From: Plantago ovata
Taxonomy: Eukaryota; Streptophyta; Magnoliopsida; Lamiales; Plantaginaceae
DNA length: 64,000 nucleotides
Direction: 5' to 3'
Assembly: GCA_028274465.1 (NCBI GenBank)
Contig: CM051456.1
Coordinates: forward strand, 78,602,753 to 78,666,752
Program-made: the position numbers and the translations under genes
In this document: positions 49,501 through 60,946 of the stretch, piece by piece
How positions within the stretch are numbered: position 1 is the first letter of the stretch
Layout: each line of letters begins with the position of its first letter
The notes under the pieces: generated by a model
What the model saw: the letters and a program-made list of their open reading frames with translations, nothing else
Databases searched by the model: none
What the model was told of the DNA's origin: nothing

Positions 49501-51269
49501 AAATCATACTTTGTAATCATATTTTTTATATGATAAGCTTGAGTTTCCTCAAATCACTAATTCACATTCTTCATTGATTTGCCTTGTGGTTGGAATTCAT
49601 TTAGGTTAATTTGTACTTGATCGATCTTATTATTTTAAGGATTCATCAACCTTTTTTTTTTTTTAATAATAACCGAGTAAAAGGTTGTTAATGTAGTTAT
49701 AGTATATAGATGGTAATTTTCAGGAAACCCTTGTACAGATTATACTATTGACCAATGAGGATGAATGTTAGAAGAGTACAGTGAGGGAACAATTGTAAAC
49801 CACCCATTTATCTTGCCTATTTGACAACAATGCATAAGAATGTCGTTCACATCAAATTGTCATGCATGATTGAAATGTCTACAAGATTACAGTGGTGCCA
49901 AAGATTCATGTGTTCTTTTGGCTTTGAGATATAATGGACTAAATTAAAACGGCTCTCGGCTCTTTGCTTGGTAGTCCCGTGACTCCCTTGGTTATTGGTT
50001 AATTGGAAACAGCAGGAGAAAGGCTAGATGCCTGACTCCCCTCTCCGCTGCTTGTGGGAACCTCTCTGAAGGTATTTCGGGGATGATGATGAATTTGAAA
50101 TGTCTGCAAGTTGACAACTTGTACTCATCTGCATTCAGCTTATAAAATTCAATCATTATAATCTTATATTCCCTTGCATGTTATTGTGCAACTAGTACCT
50201 CAGTTAAGAAAATGATAAGATGAGTTTAAATGCAGAGGGAAGGCCTGACAGGACAGGACTTAGATTGTCCAATGAGCTTGCGAAGCTTGACGTTCCTGTT
50301 AAGCTCCTAATAGACTCTGCCGTTGCATATACAATGGATGAAGTAGACATGGTAATGGTTGGAGCAGATGGAGTTGTTGAAAGTGGTGGCATAATAAATA
50401 TGATGGGTACATACCAAATTGCTTTGGTTGCTAAAAGCATGAACAAACCAGTTTATGTTGCTGCTGAGAGTTATAAGGTAATTTGATAATGTCTTCCTGT
50501 GCTGCAAATCATTATGTTATGAACTGTTGATTGTATGGTAAATTAACAGTCTCATTTGAAATATTATGCAAATAACAAGCCACTATGCATTTTCCATTTG
50601 TCTGATATTCTAATTTTCAGTATTGTCTTTAGTATATTGTCCAATGCCCTGAACTTGTACAGACAAGACACAGGTTTATGACAAGATTCACCGAAAGCAT
50701 GTTATGGGTTAGGTGTAAATATCATGCAAATTCAGATTTGCTGAATCTGATATGAGCTCCACGCAGAACAATACGTTAAAGATGTTTGGATGTGCAATTT
50801 ATAAAAACCATTTCGATGCACATACATGTTTTTAGACTTCTATTTGTCCAATGTGTTTACATTGACATTCATGTACTATTGGGAAATATTTTAAACATGT
50901 TTTATGGATGTAACAGATTGGAATTGTGGTCTTTCAGTAAAAAGTTCCTAATAATCACCACTGTTTGTGTTTGCTTTGGTCTTATTTTACATCTGACAAT
51001 CTGTTCAAGTTTCATTTAAACCTAAAGCCCTGCTGAGTTATGCTCTGATGTTCTGTACACAGTTTGCTCGTCTATATCCACTTGATCAAAAGGACATGGT
51101 GCCTGCTTTGCGCCCCATTGATTTTGGAGTTCCGATTCCATCGAAGGTTGTGGTTGAAACATCTGCCCGGGATTATACACCGCCACAGTATCTTAGCTTG
51201 CTTTTTACAGATTTAGGTGTTCTAACGCCATCTGTTGTAAGTGATGAGCTCATCCAGCTTTACATTTAA
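46563..51269 (+). CDS. Translation initiation factor eIF2B subunit alpha, complete, five exons
   Basis: Exons are 46563-46994, 48067-48219, 48336-48477, 50236-50477 and 51063-51269. All four introns are GT..AG with consistent phase, giving 391 residues. The subunit is part of eIF2B, the cytosolic guanine-nucleotide exchange factor that recharges eIF2 with GTP. The alpha subunit is regulatory and senses phosphorylated eIF2. The C-terminal two thirds match the IF-2B family: ILVHGFSRVVLEVLK, GADGVVESGGIINMMGT, AESYKFARLYPLDQ and FTDLGVLTPSVVSDELI near the end. The protein is longer than the human one (about 305 residues) because of an N-terminal extension with an Asn run and a Ser/Thr-rich part. 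A second in-frame Met is at 46662 (MATENPNP). I prefer 46563 because the opening MWYRSASFILD looks like that of other plant copies as I remember them. Intron 3 (1758 bp) and intron 1 (1072 bp) contain no gene. A MITE and a probable LTR lie just upstream. Confidence 0.95.
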
Positions 51270-51749
51270 TTTGGATTCGATGTATTGTTACAGCACACAG
51301 TGAAAATGACTTGAACTAATCAAGTTAGCCCCACTAGTTTGAATCAAGTTTGTGAAGCAATTATGGAGTTTCAAAGGTTTAGTTCAACGTCCTGGCAAAA
51401 TTGTGTACGGACTACTGATACTGTAAGACTCTGATAGTGAGTTGCTCCTTCATGCAACGTGCAAATTCCAATCCCTGGATCTTTGTTGTACTACGTAGGT
51501 TTTACATTGAAATGAATGAGTAATCTTTTTGGAAGTAATGATTTTTCTAAAGGAAGGTTTTATTTTGCAGGCAGGTTTTTTTTTGGACACTAAAAGCTTC
51601 GTTTTGGTCTTATACCTGTATTGAAGACATAATGTCTTAGTAATGTTGTATTGAACTTTGTTATGTGAAAATAAGTACATAATTTTATATCGGTGTCCGG
51701 GGGAGACCAGGTATAAGACAAAAAAGAGCAACTAGTAGCTAGCCTTTGG
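51270..51749 (+). other. eIF2B alpha 3' untranslated and downstream region
   Basis: AT-rich, with AATAAGTACATAA near 51669 as a weak candidate polyadenylation region. No other gene is supported. Confidence 0.4.
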
Positions 51750-52391
51750 ATGAATATTGTGGATTTAGCCCATTTACAACACGTGGGTCATAAGACCCGG
51801 ACACATCAAAACCAGATGTTAACACAAATAGTGTACAAATGGGAGTCTCCACCGCCCAATTGTTTGTGTGTTAACATTGATGGTTCTTGTTTGCTTGAAA
51901 TTGGATTAGGAGGTGCTGGAGCTATTGTACGAGACACCCATGGAAAGTTCATGAAAGCGGCTGCTATGTTTTTGGGAAAAACTCATCATAACATGGCTGA
52001 ATTGTATGCTCTTAGGCTTGGATTGAACGTTTGTACACAATTGCATTGTGAGAGTATCATAATACATCCAGATTCACAATATCTACTATCGTGCCTTAAC
52101 AAGAAGGAAGTTGCCAGTGTCGGCCAACAAATCCTACTTGATGATGAGCAGAAGGTAATTGACATATTGGGAAATGTGACTTGGTGTTTTGTCTATAGGG
52201 AAGCTAATCAAGTTGCTGATAAATTAGCTAATGAGGCCAGTCATCGAACTTTTGGTGGTAGCCTTGCATTGGCTTCTAGTAATTGTATGTATTTTGTGTG
52301 GGATGAATGCCCAATTTGGCTTCATCCAGTTTTAGTTTTAGACTCTACTAGTTTTGTGGGACATGTAAATGTAAGTACTTCGTCATCTTAA
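51750..52391 (+). CDS. RNase H-like (RVT_3-type) protein, 213 aa, intact
   Basis: A single uninterrupted ORF. Residues 30-165 form a type-I RNase H fold of the plant RVT_3 kind. The opening KWESPPPNCLCVNIDGSC holds D44, AELYALRLGL holds E84, HPDSQYLLSCL holds D108 and YREANQVADKLANEA holds D157, so the four acidic catalytic positions are present. Such domains cleave RNA in RNA-DNA hybrids. In plants they occur both at the C-terminus of LINE elements and in many stand-alone genes. The ORF ends 20 bp before an A-run (52412-52420), which fits the tail of a 5'-truncated LINE, but I found no target duplication. The first 29 residues have no known domain. It lies 480 bp downstream of the eIF2B alpha stop on the same strand. 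Confidence 0.65.
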   Translation: MNIVDLAHLQHVGHKTRTHQNQMLTQIVYKWESPPPNCLCVNIDGSCLLEIGLGGAGAIVRDTHGKFMKAAAMFLGKTHHNMAELYALRLGLNVCTQLHCESIIIHPDSQYLLSCLNKKEVASVGQQILLDDEQKVIDILGNVTWCFVYREANQVADKLANEASHRTFGGSLALASSNCMYFVWDECPIWLHPVLVLDSTSFVGHVNVSTSSS

Positions 52392-52420
52392 TGCAATTAA
52401 TGTTTCTATTAAAAAAAAAG

Positions 52421-54340
52421 AATCAAACCTGGATTATTACCCAACTCTTGGTTTTTAATTTAAAAAGCATAATACAAGCGAACCAAGAACATTTTGATGA
52501 GCAATCACATAGAACGCTAGATTAGCTCAAAAAGACTTGGTATTATAAACTCTTCGTTTTCACTTGAGATATTTGTAAAAGAGTTAGCCAAATTTCTAAT
52601 ATACTTCGTTACTTGTATAGGAGGTTGGGCTATTACTTGTAATTTTCATATTTCGAAGACATTCTGCAAGGAGCTTCCGTCAACAAATTAAGGATCAACA
52701 CTTAAAGACCAAACCAATGCTTGTTAACTTAAAAGTTTATTATTCTTATTCAGAAAACATTGTCTTAAGAATACTCAGAAAGGACTTACTCTCATATACA
52801 TCTCTGAATAGGAGATATATGATATTGAGTATCTGAAGATATTAGAGCTCAGAAATACGAGAACATGTGCTACTCAGTAAACAACTCTCATAAAGTTACA
52901 AGGTCTCAGAAAAAGGAACACCTTATTCACTTTCTGTGTGACTCACTGAAATAGTAAAGTGCACGCGCTTTCTTACCGTTTGATTTCTGAAGAGAAAAAA
53001 CGTGGAGAATACACTTAACTGTACTACGCAATTAATGCACTTGAGTGAGTAAACATGCTTTTTACTAGCAAACAAGAAAAGCTCAAGGAAACGAGTACGC
53101 GGTGATAGCGACAAGTCATGGAGTTCGAATTTATAGTCCAACGGATTCAGACTTAAGTAAAAAAGCACATACCGATAAACTTGGAATGCAAAAAGTTATG
53201 CGTAAAACATACCCTCCTTTTTCTATGATATTTTTTGAAATTTACGGCAATACAACTAGAGTGAGTGATAAGGTCCAAATGTCAACCACACTAAAATACG
53301 ATATCAATACACTATATATTAACTGTTATAGCATTCCTATACTTTAATTTTATTTTCTGTTCACGAAGAGAATTACAATTATTAATGTAAGAGCATGATG
53401 CACACGATACTTAATTCTAATAAATACTTTTTTCATTTGTAGTAATGTACATTAAAATTGTATCTCCAATTATCTCCAATATAAAATATAAAAGAAGTAT
53501 ATTGAACTATCTACTACGATTAAAATCAATAAAGTTATTTCAAGTGGAATACATATTATTTTTATTTCAACCACTCACATATAATAAGTTCAAATTTACT
53601 ATATTAATGACTTGTTTAGAATCAATCATCCAATAATCTATTAATATATGAAAGCTAGGTTTTGTTTTGATCAAAGAACACATTTACAAGTGTGTTCACA
53701 CTATGTGGCATTTTGCCCAAAAATATTTTTTTAAATTATTTTATTACATTTTAAATCCTTTTTAAGTTTTAATAAAAATCTATATTTAATGTATTTAGTG
53801 ATCCATCTTTAATGTATGAAAAACATTAATATGAGGTAGTAGTTACAAAATTAAATATTTTTCACACTATTTGCAAGTAAACCCAACATATTCTTTTATT
53901 TATTTATTTCCACCTCTATTTAAAATAAATAATAAATAAAAAAATAAATAAATAAGAAAGTTAGACTTTGACTAATATTGGAAATGTTAAAACTATGGTA
54001 AGAATAAGGTTAACTATACTGTAATGTCAAAATAATTTTAATAAAAATTAAAATATTTTAAAATGAGAATTAATATTCTTCTAAATGGCATGTCCAATTT
54101 AAATATGTGAGTTTGCACAAAAAGAAACATATTTTTTTTCTCCTGCTGAAATGATTATAGTTATCAATGACAATTATTAACTAATTAGTTTCATGAAAAT
54201 AAAGACGATTCACAAAATTGTTGAATACAAACATATGTTTTTAGCGTTCTATTTATAAATTATGGTAAAAAAATTAGATATGCGTAACAAAGTGAAAGAT
54301 GATCTCATAGATAATTATTGTGTTAGTTTAATATTTTTAG
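52421..54340. other. AT-rich intergenic DNA
   Basis: No gene, RNA or repeat I can support. Short reading frames of 60-80 codons at 52923-53636 have no recognisable motif and look like chance. Confidence 0.6.
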
Positions 54341-54480
54341 TGCCTTGAGATGTAGGGTGCTAGAGTAGCACATGAAAGGTCGGAGTTAGAGTCCCAAAGG
54401 AGGTATAAGGTGGTATGAGTGTATTTGAATTTAAATTTAGTTTGAAACAATGAATATATTATATTAATAGTTGTCCTACT
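54341..54480 (+). mobile_element. tRNA-derived SINE, degenerate copy 1
   Basis: GGGTGCTAGAGTAGCA is shared with copy 2, followed by a weak box B (GGAGTTAGAGTCCC) and AAGGTGGTATGAGTG in the body. The tail is eroded and the ends are uncertain. Confidence 0.5.
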
Positions 54481-55093
54481 ATTCAAATATTCATTTTAGT
54501 TTTCAAGATCTATTTTCACCACAAGTTTACTTTTAAATTATATATAATTAAATTTACTTTTAAGATCTTCAATAAAAAATGACAAAAACAAATCGATTTT
54601 CATTAGTCGAGGTTATGGGTTAAAATATGCTTAAGCCTGTTATGTTTTTTATCATTATTTTCTCTTTTTATTTTTGATAATATATGTTATATTTTAAAAT
54701 TCACATGAAAATGAATAATTAATTTCATTTTGTATGTTTCAATATAATTTGTGGCCCAAATTGAACTCAAAGCAAAAATTTTAAAACCATCTACAAATTA
54801 TTTTGCTATCAAAAATATATTTTAGACTCAAATAAATAAATTATATCTGGTACTTTCGGTGACAAGCGTCCAACTAATTTGTGTATTTAGTGATAGCATC
54901 CCAATTTGCATGGGGTGTTAACAACTAGTGCAAAAGTTGGACTCATATATTAATTTTTGAGTATAAAAAGCGGAGATGTTTATTCTTTAGTACCAAAAAG
55001 AAAATTTCTTAAAAAATCCTGAGTTTTTACTTGTGTTATGATGTTGGCAAAAAGAGAAAAATTAAATAAAATTGCAAGTTCGTCTACTACGAT
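54481..55093. other. AT-rich intergenic DNA
   Basis: Nothing recognised. Confidence 0.5.
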
Positions 55094-55589
55094 ACATCCT
55101 TTGTCTCTCGTCACCGTGTTTAGTTAAGCGCGGAGATAAAAAAGAGACTATACAATGGAAGAATGAAAATCATGAGAGGAAGTAAATAAATCAGATGATA
55201 TAATGAATAAAGCAGGAGATAGAGTAACTAAAGTAGTAGATACGATGAATGAAGTATGAGATATAATATGACAAATAAATTTACAAAACATGAAGTTGAG
55301 ACTCGGACAAAAGGATTACTAAAGTTAATCTCATGCTTCATTTTGGAATCACTTATTTCAAATAATGTTTGTCATTTGTCCATGATCAGTCGGGCTCCTC
55401 GCCGTACAACGTTGAAAATAGGAGAAATTTAAATTTAAGATAGCGTATTAGAGCATATTGTTCATGTTAAATTAAAGAATAGACTAAATGCAATTTCTGA
55501 GAACTCATTAATTACCACATATAATACCAAAATAGTTATAATTATTGGTGCCGATGCACATTTAAAAACCCATTACTCGAATTCCACGT
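55094..55589. repeat. Segmental tandem duplication, copy 1
   Basis: Begins ACATCCTTTGTCTCTCG and is matched along its length by 55634-56145 at an offset of 540 bp, with point differences and small indels. Non-coding. It may itself derive from an interspersed repeat. Confidence 0.88.
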
Positions 55590-55633
55590 CTACCATTTAA
55601 GATATTTCAAAAAATAAAACTATATCAAATTTT

Positions 55634-56145
55634 ACATCCTTTGTCTCTCGGCACCATTTTTGGTTGAACACGGAGACTAAAAAAAAAAGCTATACAAATC
55701 ATTGGAATAATGAAAATCATGAGAGAAAGTAAATAAAACAGATGATATTATGAATAAAGTAGGAAAAATAGTAACTAAAGCAGTAAAGACGAATAGAGAC
55801 GATGATTAAAGTATGATATATAATATGACAAACAAATACATAAAACATGAAGTTGAGACTGGAATAAAAGGATTACTAAAATTCTATAATCTCATACTCC
55901 ATTTTGGAATCACTTCTTTCAAATAATGTTTGTCGTTAGTTCATGATTAATGGGTTTCCTCACTGTACAATGCCGAAAATAGGAGAAATTTTAATTTAAG
56001 CTAGCGTATTAGAGTATGTTCATGTTAAATTAGTGAATAGGCTAAATGCAGTATTTGAAACTCATTGATTACCCCATGTAATAACAAAATAGTTATAATT
56101 ATTGGTATCGATGCACATTTAAAAACCCATTACTCAAATTCAACG
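55634..56145. repeat. Segmental tandem duplication, copy 2
   Basis: Second copy, same order and orientation as 55094-55589. Both end near AAAAACCCATTACTC. About 45 bp of unshared sequence separates the copies. Confidence 0.88.
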
Positions 56146-56630
56146 GATCAATATCATATCCATGGGATATGTACAGTGTAATCATGACTATATAACTCCA
56201 CCGGCCTAAAGAGTCGAGTCTTAATTAGAGTGATTCTGCTGTTACAAGTTACATCAGAGCGGTATGGATGCCAAACCCACGAGGGTTGCAAATGGTTAGT
56301 CACATGATATAATTAATCTGACCTAAAGGTTAGATGAGCCCAAAACTTATGAGTGTCTCACATCACTTATGAACAATGACATATATCGTATAAAGTGAGA
56401 CCACCTCAAACCCGTATGGTCAAAGATGGTCGTTAGAAATAGATTTAGAGCAACAATGTCACTTGATGACTACTATTGTTTATAAAAAGAATTCTTACAA
56501 CCTCTAGCGCTGTTCCTCTCTTTTAATTCTTATTTTTCTGTATTCACTTTCCATCTTTAGTGATTTATACGTGAGTTTCCTTTACTCCATCTGTTAATCT
56601 AAAATTTCACTTAATTGTGTTGTACAATAG
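56146..56630. other. Intergenic DNA, unassigned
   Basis: Somewhat less AT-rich than its surroundings. No gene or repeat boundary could be established. Confidence 0.5.
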
Positions 56631-56795
56631 TTTTTTTTTTTAAACGGCCAATCTAATCTATTCTACAACTACTATACTACTCTTTAACCACCGTATTACT
56701 CCAAATATCCTAAACCACCTTATGTCTCCGTCGAGATTTGAATTCCGGACCTCTCCTTGCTACTCTAGCACCCTAACCACTTGGTAATCGATCAC
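56631..56795 (-). mobile_element. tRNA-derived SINE, copy 2
   Basis: On the minus strand: box A-like TACCAAGTGGTTAGGG, then GTGCTAGAGTAGCAAGGAGA, box B-like GGAATTCAAATC, the body ATAAGGTGGTTTAGGATATT, and an A-tail (the T-run at 56631-56641). Internal Pol III promoter boxes and a tail are the hallmarks of plant SINEs. Confidence 0.8.
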
Positions 56796-57139
56796 ACACA
56801 CGTATATGTAAAATAAATATGTTAACATTTTAAACTCAAATAAAACCATCAACTTTTAATTATTTTTTAATAATTGTAATATATTCAACTATATTTTCAT
56901 TCATATATAAAACAGTAAAACGATGCCACGGGTTATTACTAGTTTGAACTTTATATTCCATTGGGTAAGTGTGATTATGACTTTCTTATTTTTGAATTTG
57001 ATTGATATGACTAAATTAATGACTTGTTTAAAATAAATCATCCATTCTTCTTTAAAATTTAGTTCTACTCAATTATTTTCTTTATATGTTTTAAAGGGAA
57101 AATATTAGCTCCATACTATTTTATGTTAACATAATCTCC

Positions 57140-57335
57140 GTGGTATGAGTCATAAGGTGGTGCAGCGGTAAAGAACTGGAGTTGTGAAAGGAGAGGTGCA
57201 TGGTTCGATCCATGGCGGTAAAAGAGTTGTAAGGTTGGTTTAGGTGTGGAGAAATAAGGTGGTTTAGAATGTTTGTATAATAGTAGTGTAGAAGTAGTTG
57301 TAATATTTGCCATTTCAAAAAAAAAAAAAAAAAAA
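57140..57335 (+). mobile_element. tRNA-derived SINE, copy 3, complete
   Basis: Box A-like GTGGTGCAGCGGTAAAG (about 57156), box B GGTTCGATCC (about 57202) and the body ATAAGGTGGTTTAGAATGTT shared with copy 2. It ends in about 20 A residues. AATCTCC occurs just before the start (57133-57139) and just after the tail (57336-57342), a probable target duplication. The reading frames across it are not genes. Confidence 0.88.
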
Positions 57336-57342
57336 AATCTCC

Positions 57343-57835
57343 ATTTGCTACCTGCAAAAATTGAAAAATGTTTTCTTGAAAATTAATTGGTGTTAGAGAG
57401 ATTAGGTAAAGTTATATTCATATTGATCTTCATTATATACCACGAGTCACTTTTTTATGATTAGCATTCATTAATTAGGGCCGACCAAAGTTTAAAGATT
57501 CATCTGACCGCATGCCCTTCATGAAAAGAGTGTATTTTCAAAGAACGTGTTGTTTCTTCCATGCTCTTAGAGTGGAACATCGGTAATCTTAGAGAAATCT
57601 TTTCAATCGCTTTGAATTAAAAAAATCAAACTCATTCTCTTGAAATTTAAGTTTAAAAGATGATTTTACACATATAACATCATATTAAAAGCGTGATTTC
57701 CCTTACGATGTTCCAAAGTATTTGAATATTTTTGCCTACAGAGATAAAAAAAATTTTGAAAAAAAAAACTGAGATAACAAGTACTCAGTCTAAACTAAAG
57801 AAAAACAACATAGTAGTGCCTCAAAATGAGGCAGG
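57343..57835. other. AT-rich intergenic DNA left of G2
   Basis: No gene recognised. The last five bases, GCAGG, would be one side of G2's target duplication. Confidence 0.5.
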
Positions 57836-59043
57836 TGATGAACGAGATTGTCAGACTCGAAATCAAATAAATTTGTTTTTAGTCAAAGGCAATTCACAAC
57901 TACAACGAAAACCAAGGCACGTAGTGTTGAAGTAAAATAACCTCGAGTGTCGATCTCTAAGGACTATAACTAGCTTTATCAAATTTAACTTAAACTATAA
58001 ATCAGAAATCAAGCAAAGCACAAATTTTTCTTATCAATATGATGGAAGTCAGTGATAGTATGGTCATTCAAAGCAACGGGTAATAATCATGCATGAAGTA
58101 CTTGAAGTTTGTATAGAGATCTATGATCATGAATTGTCCTACGTGTTCCTTTCAATTCAACACTACGAAGATAGATGGCTTAGATAGATCAAAGAAATAA
58201 AACAATAAATCAAGTCTTAAACGCGCGAAGCCACTCATGCATAATTAAGAACCCTAGCTATGAAATCACATACTATCACCAACGATAGATTTAACTACTC
58301 ATAGATAAATTGCAATCAACAAGAATTAAAGCAAGATTGAATGAAAACATGTTGAAAGAAATAAATAAAAGCAGAAAAATCGTGAGATACAAGTTACCAA
58401 CGAAGGTTGTCAATCTCCGATGAATTGCTAACTCACAAGCAAGAATCAAAAATCAAAGATGTCCAATCTCTATGCTAAAGCTTCCAAATCAATAAGAAAA
58501 AGAGTCTTCTATGCTAATAATTCCCAGAACAGGCTCTGGAAATTTGTCTCTCAAAATGATGTGAAAAGGTCTCCAAAACGTAGAAAAATAGGCAAACTAT
58601 ATATAATATTCGGAAACTCCCAGGCGAACCACCCCAGGTGCCGGGCGATTCGCCTGGTGTGGGGCGAATCGCCCCACGTCCCAGGCGATTCGCCTGGGAC
58701 ATCCAGACCGGAGAGAGCGAGATTTTTGGTCTTCTTTTCCTTTTTGGACTCGGATTTTGCCTTCTAGTGACCTTTAAGCCTTGAAACTCGTCCCCTAGGC
58801 CTCAAATCTCATTCGGAACCTTCTAGATACACCACGAATGTCCTCGAAACACCAAAACTTCGTCCTCTTCATCAATATTGCCCATAAACATACGTTATTT
58901 TACCTAAAACCTGAAAAATGCAAAGAAAAGGGAAACGTGACACTATTCTAATAAAATGCACTAAAATATAAGCTAAATTAATCTAGAGGATAGCTAAATT
59001 GGTGAAAAAGACTCGAATGAAAGTGTAAAATACACGTTCATCA
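57836..59043 (-). repeat. G2 3' LTR, complete (1208 bp)
   Basis: Minus strand TGATGAACGTG to TCTCGTTCATCA. It carries GGCGAATCGCC palindromes (about 58620-58700) just upstream, in its sense direction, of a TATATA box (about 58599-58606). Confidence 0.93.
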
Positions 59044-59754
59044 AACTCCCCAAACCGAACCTTTGCTTGTCCTCAAGCAACTAAGCTAGACTCTAATGCA
59101 AAAAACTAATGCAACACACAAAATGGAGTCTCATGCCAAATGAAATGAACTAATCTATTGAGTCTATCAAAAACTTATGAACAATGACCATACAAATCAT
59201 AACATGGATATTGGTTGAAGTATGCCTTGATTGACTCATACACATTCACATATGCACTATGTTAAACAAGATAGTCTCTCGTAACATTCTCTACATGGAC
59301 CTAGTCAGTGACGACGTAATGAAACATGTTAAAATACGAACGGTTGTCCCGTGCCTATGTAACTGAGGACTTACTGCTGTTCACCAAGTTAAGACTTTCC
59401 CTCAAACAGGTCGAACCAATATTGGCTCTCATCAAACGAAGGAGGGTTCCCTAAAAGTTCACACTCCCCTATTCTACCCATCTCTCAAGCAAAGTCATAA
59501 ACTAATCACCACTTCCTGAATGGCAGGACGAGGGTGGTCTAGAACAGATGACACTCAAACAAACAAAAGACAAAATTTACAACTCGATTACGAACATTAC
59601 ATGAATTGAAAAACGAGACAAACACTTTGCTAAACTGCTTTTTGGCTTTCTTTGGACCCTTCTTTGCTTTTTTGGGGTCTTTTCTTTTTTTATTTTTTCT
59701 TTTTCCAGATTTTTCTTTTTTCTGGAATTTTTTCTTTTTTTTTTTCAATTTTTT

Positions 59755-59789
<35 letters not shown>

Positions 59790-60900
59790 TATATAGCCAG
59801 CAGTAGCACAACGAAAAAGAAATTACAATGACTCGCAAACGATCTCCCCAAACCTATTCGAAATAATAGGTTGGAGCACAAACTTTACGAAAAGGAAAAC
59901 AAACTCACAACACTCAAATTCGAAAAACAAGTCATAATGACAGCATAACCCCCTCCCCAAACCTATTCGTTAGAATAGATTTCAAACAAAGGATCACACA
60001 ATCTCACACTACCTCCTTCCTAGGCATTTAGCAATCTCAAAGCAAGGTGAAGACTTGTTGCCTCTTAGGTACATAATTACACGGGAAAACAACCACAAGA
60101 CTCTAACATGCATCATCTTATTATAAAGGCCTTCGTGAATCGGAGTAGAGAAAACACCACTAAGTGATGTCGAGACTACCAAGCTTAACTAAGTGCATAT
60201 ATAAATGTGACAAGCCAAGCGAGAAAGACCTCAAACAAATTCATAGAGATGAAACGCATGGTCAAAGGTCATAACTAGTTAATCTACCCAATAAAAAAGT
60301 TCAAAAAATTTGGCAATAAACTCCACACAAAACATGCAAAACTGTACTAGGATGAATGTAGTGTATGCAACTAAATACTAAGAAAGCGGTAAACGTACAA
60401 ATGCAAATGCAAACAAAAAGTTTCACGAGTTTATCATAAGCAAAACAAGTATAGAGATAGCCAGCGATAACCCCCACCCCCAAACCTGAACGTCATCGCT
60501 CGTCCCGAACGTCGAAAGTGGATATAAGGTGAGAGCTAACTTGTACCTGTAACCTATATGACTCAAGGAAACTCGTGAGAAACCAAAACGGGCGGTAAAA
60601 GAGGTAAAAAGATTAATAATTTAGCATAATAGGAGAAAAATGGGGTACCGAACAAAAATCCAGACCTCCGGTTTTCTGGACACCCGGGGTGAACCGTCCC
60701 AGGTGGGGGGCGATTCGCCTGGGGCGTCCAGAACGTCCTAGGCGGCCTGGTCTTGCCAGGCGAATCGCCCCACATGGGGGGCGGTTCGCCTGGCATCTCC
60801 AGACTCCTGGAGACGCCTTTTTCCTCCCAAAACGCAAAATTATCATCTTAAAACCTATTTTATCACCAAAAATACACGAAAAATAAATATGCGTGCAATG
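59044..60900 (-). other. G2 3' untranslated region with polypyrimidine tract and palindromes
   Basis: Homologous to G1 159-1560, including the T-rich tract (59637-59789). A GC-rich cluster with GGCGAATCGCCCCACATGG and CCAGGCGAATCGCC units lies at 60675-60800. Low-complexity frames here are not genes. Confidence 0.75.
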
Positions 60901-60946
60901 CAAGAAAGCGATAAAACTAAACTACATGCAACCATTACCACTAATG

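Noticed and set aside
52923-53636. Three small frames in the intergenic DNA.
   Set aside because: No domain, signal or codon pattern, and the lengths are ordinary for AT-rich chance frames.
57140-57335. Possible tRNA gene because of box A and box B motifs.
   Set aside because: The sequence beyond the boxes does not fold as a cloverleaf and ends in a poly-A tail with a target duplication, so it is a SINE.
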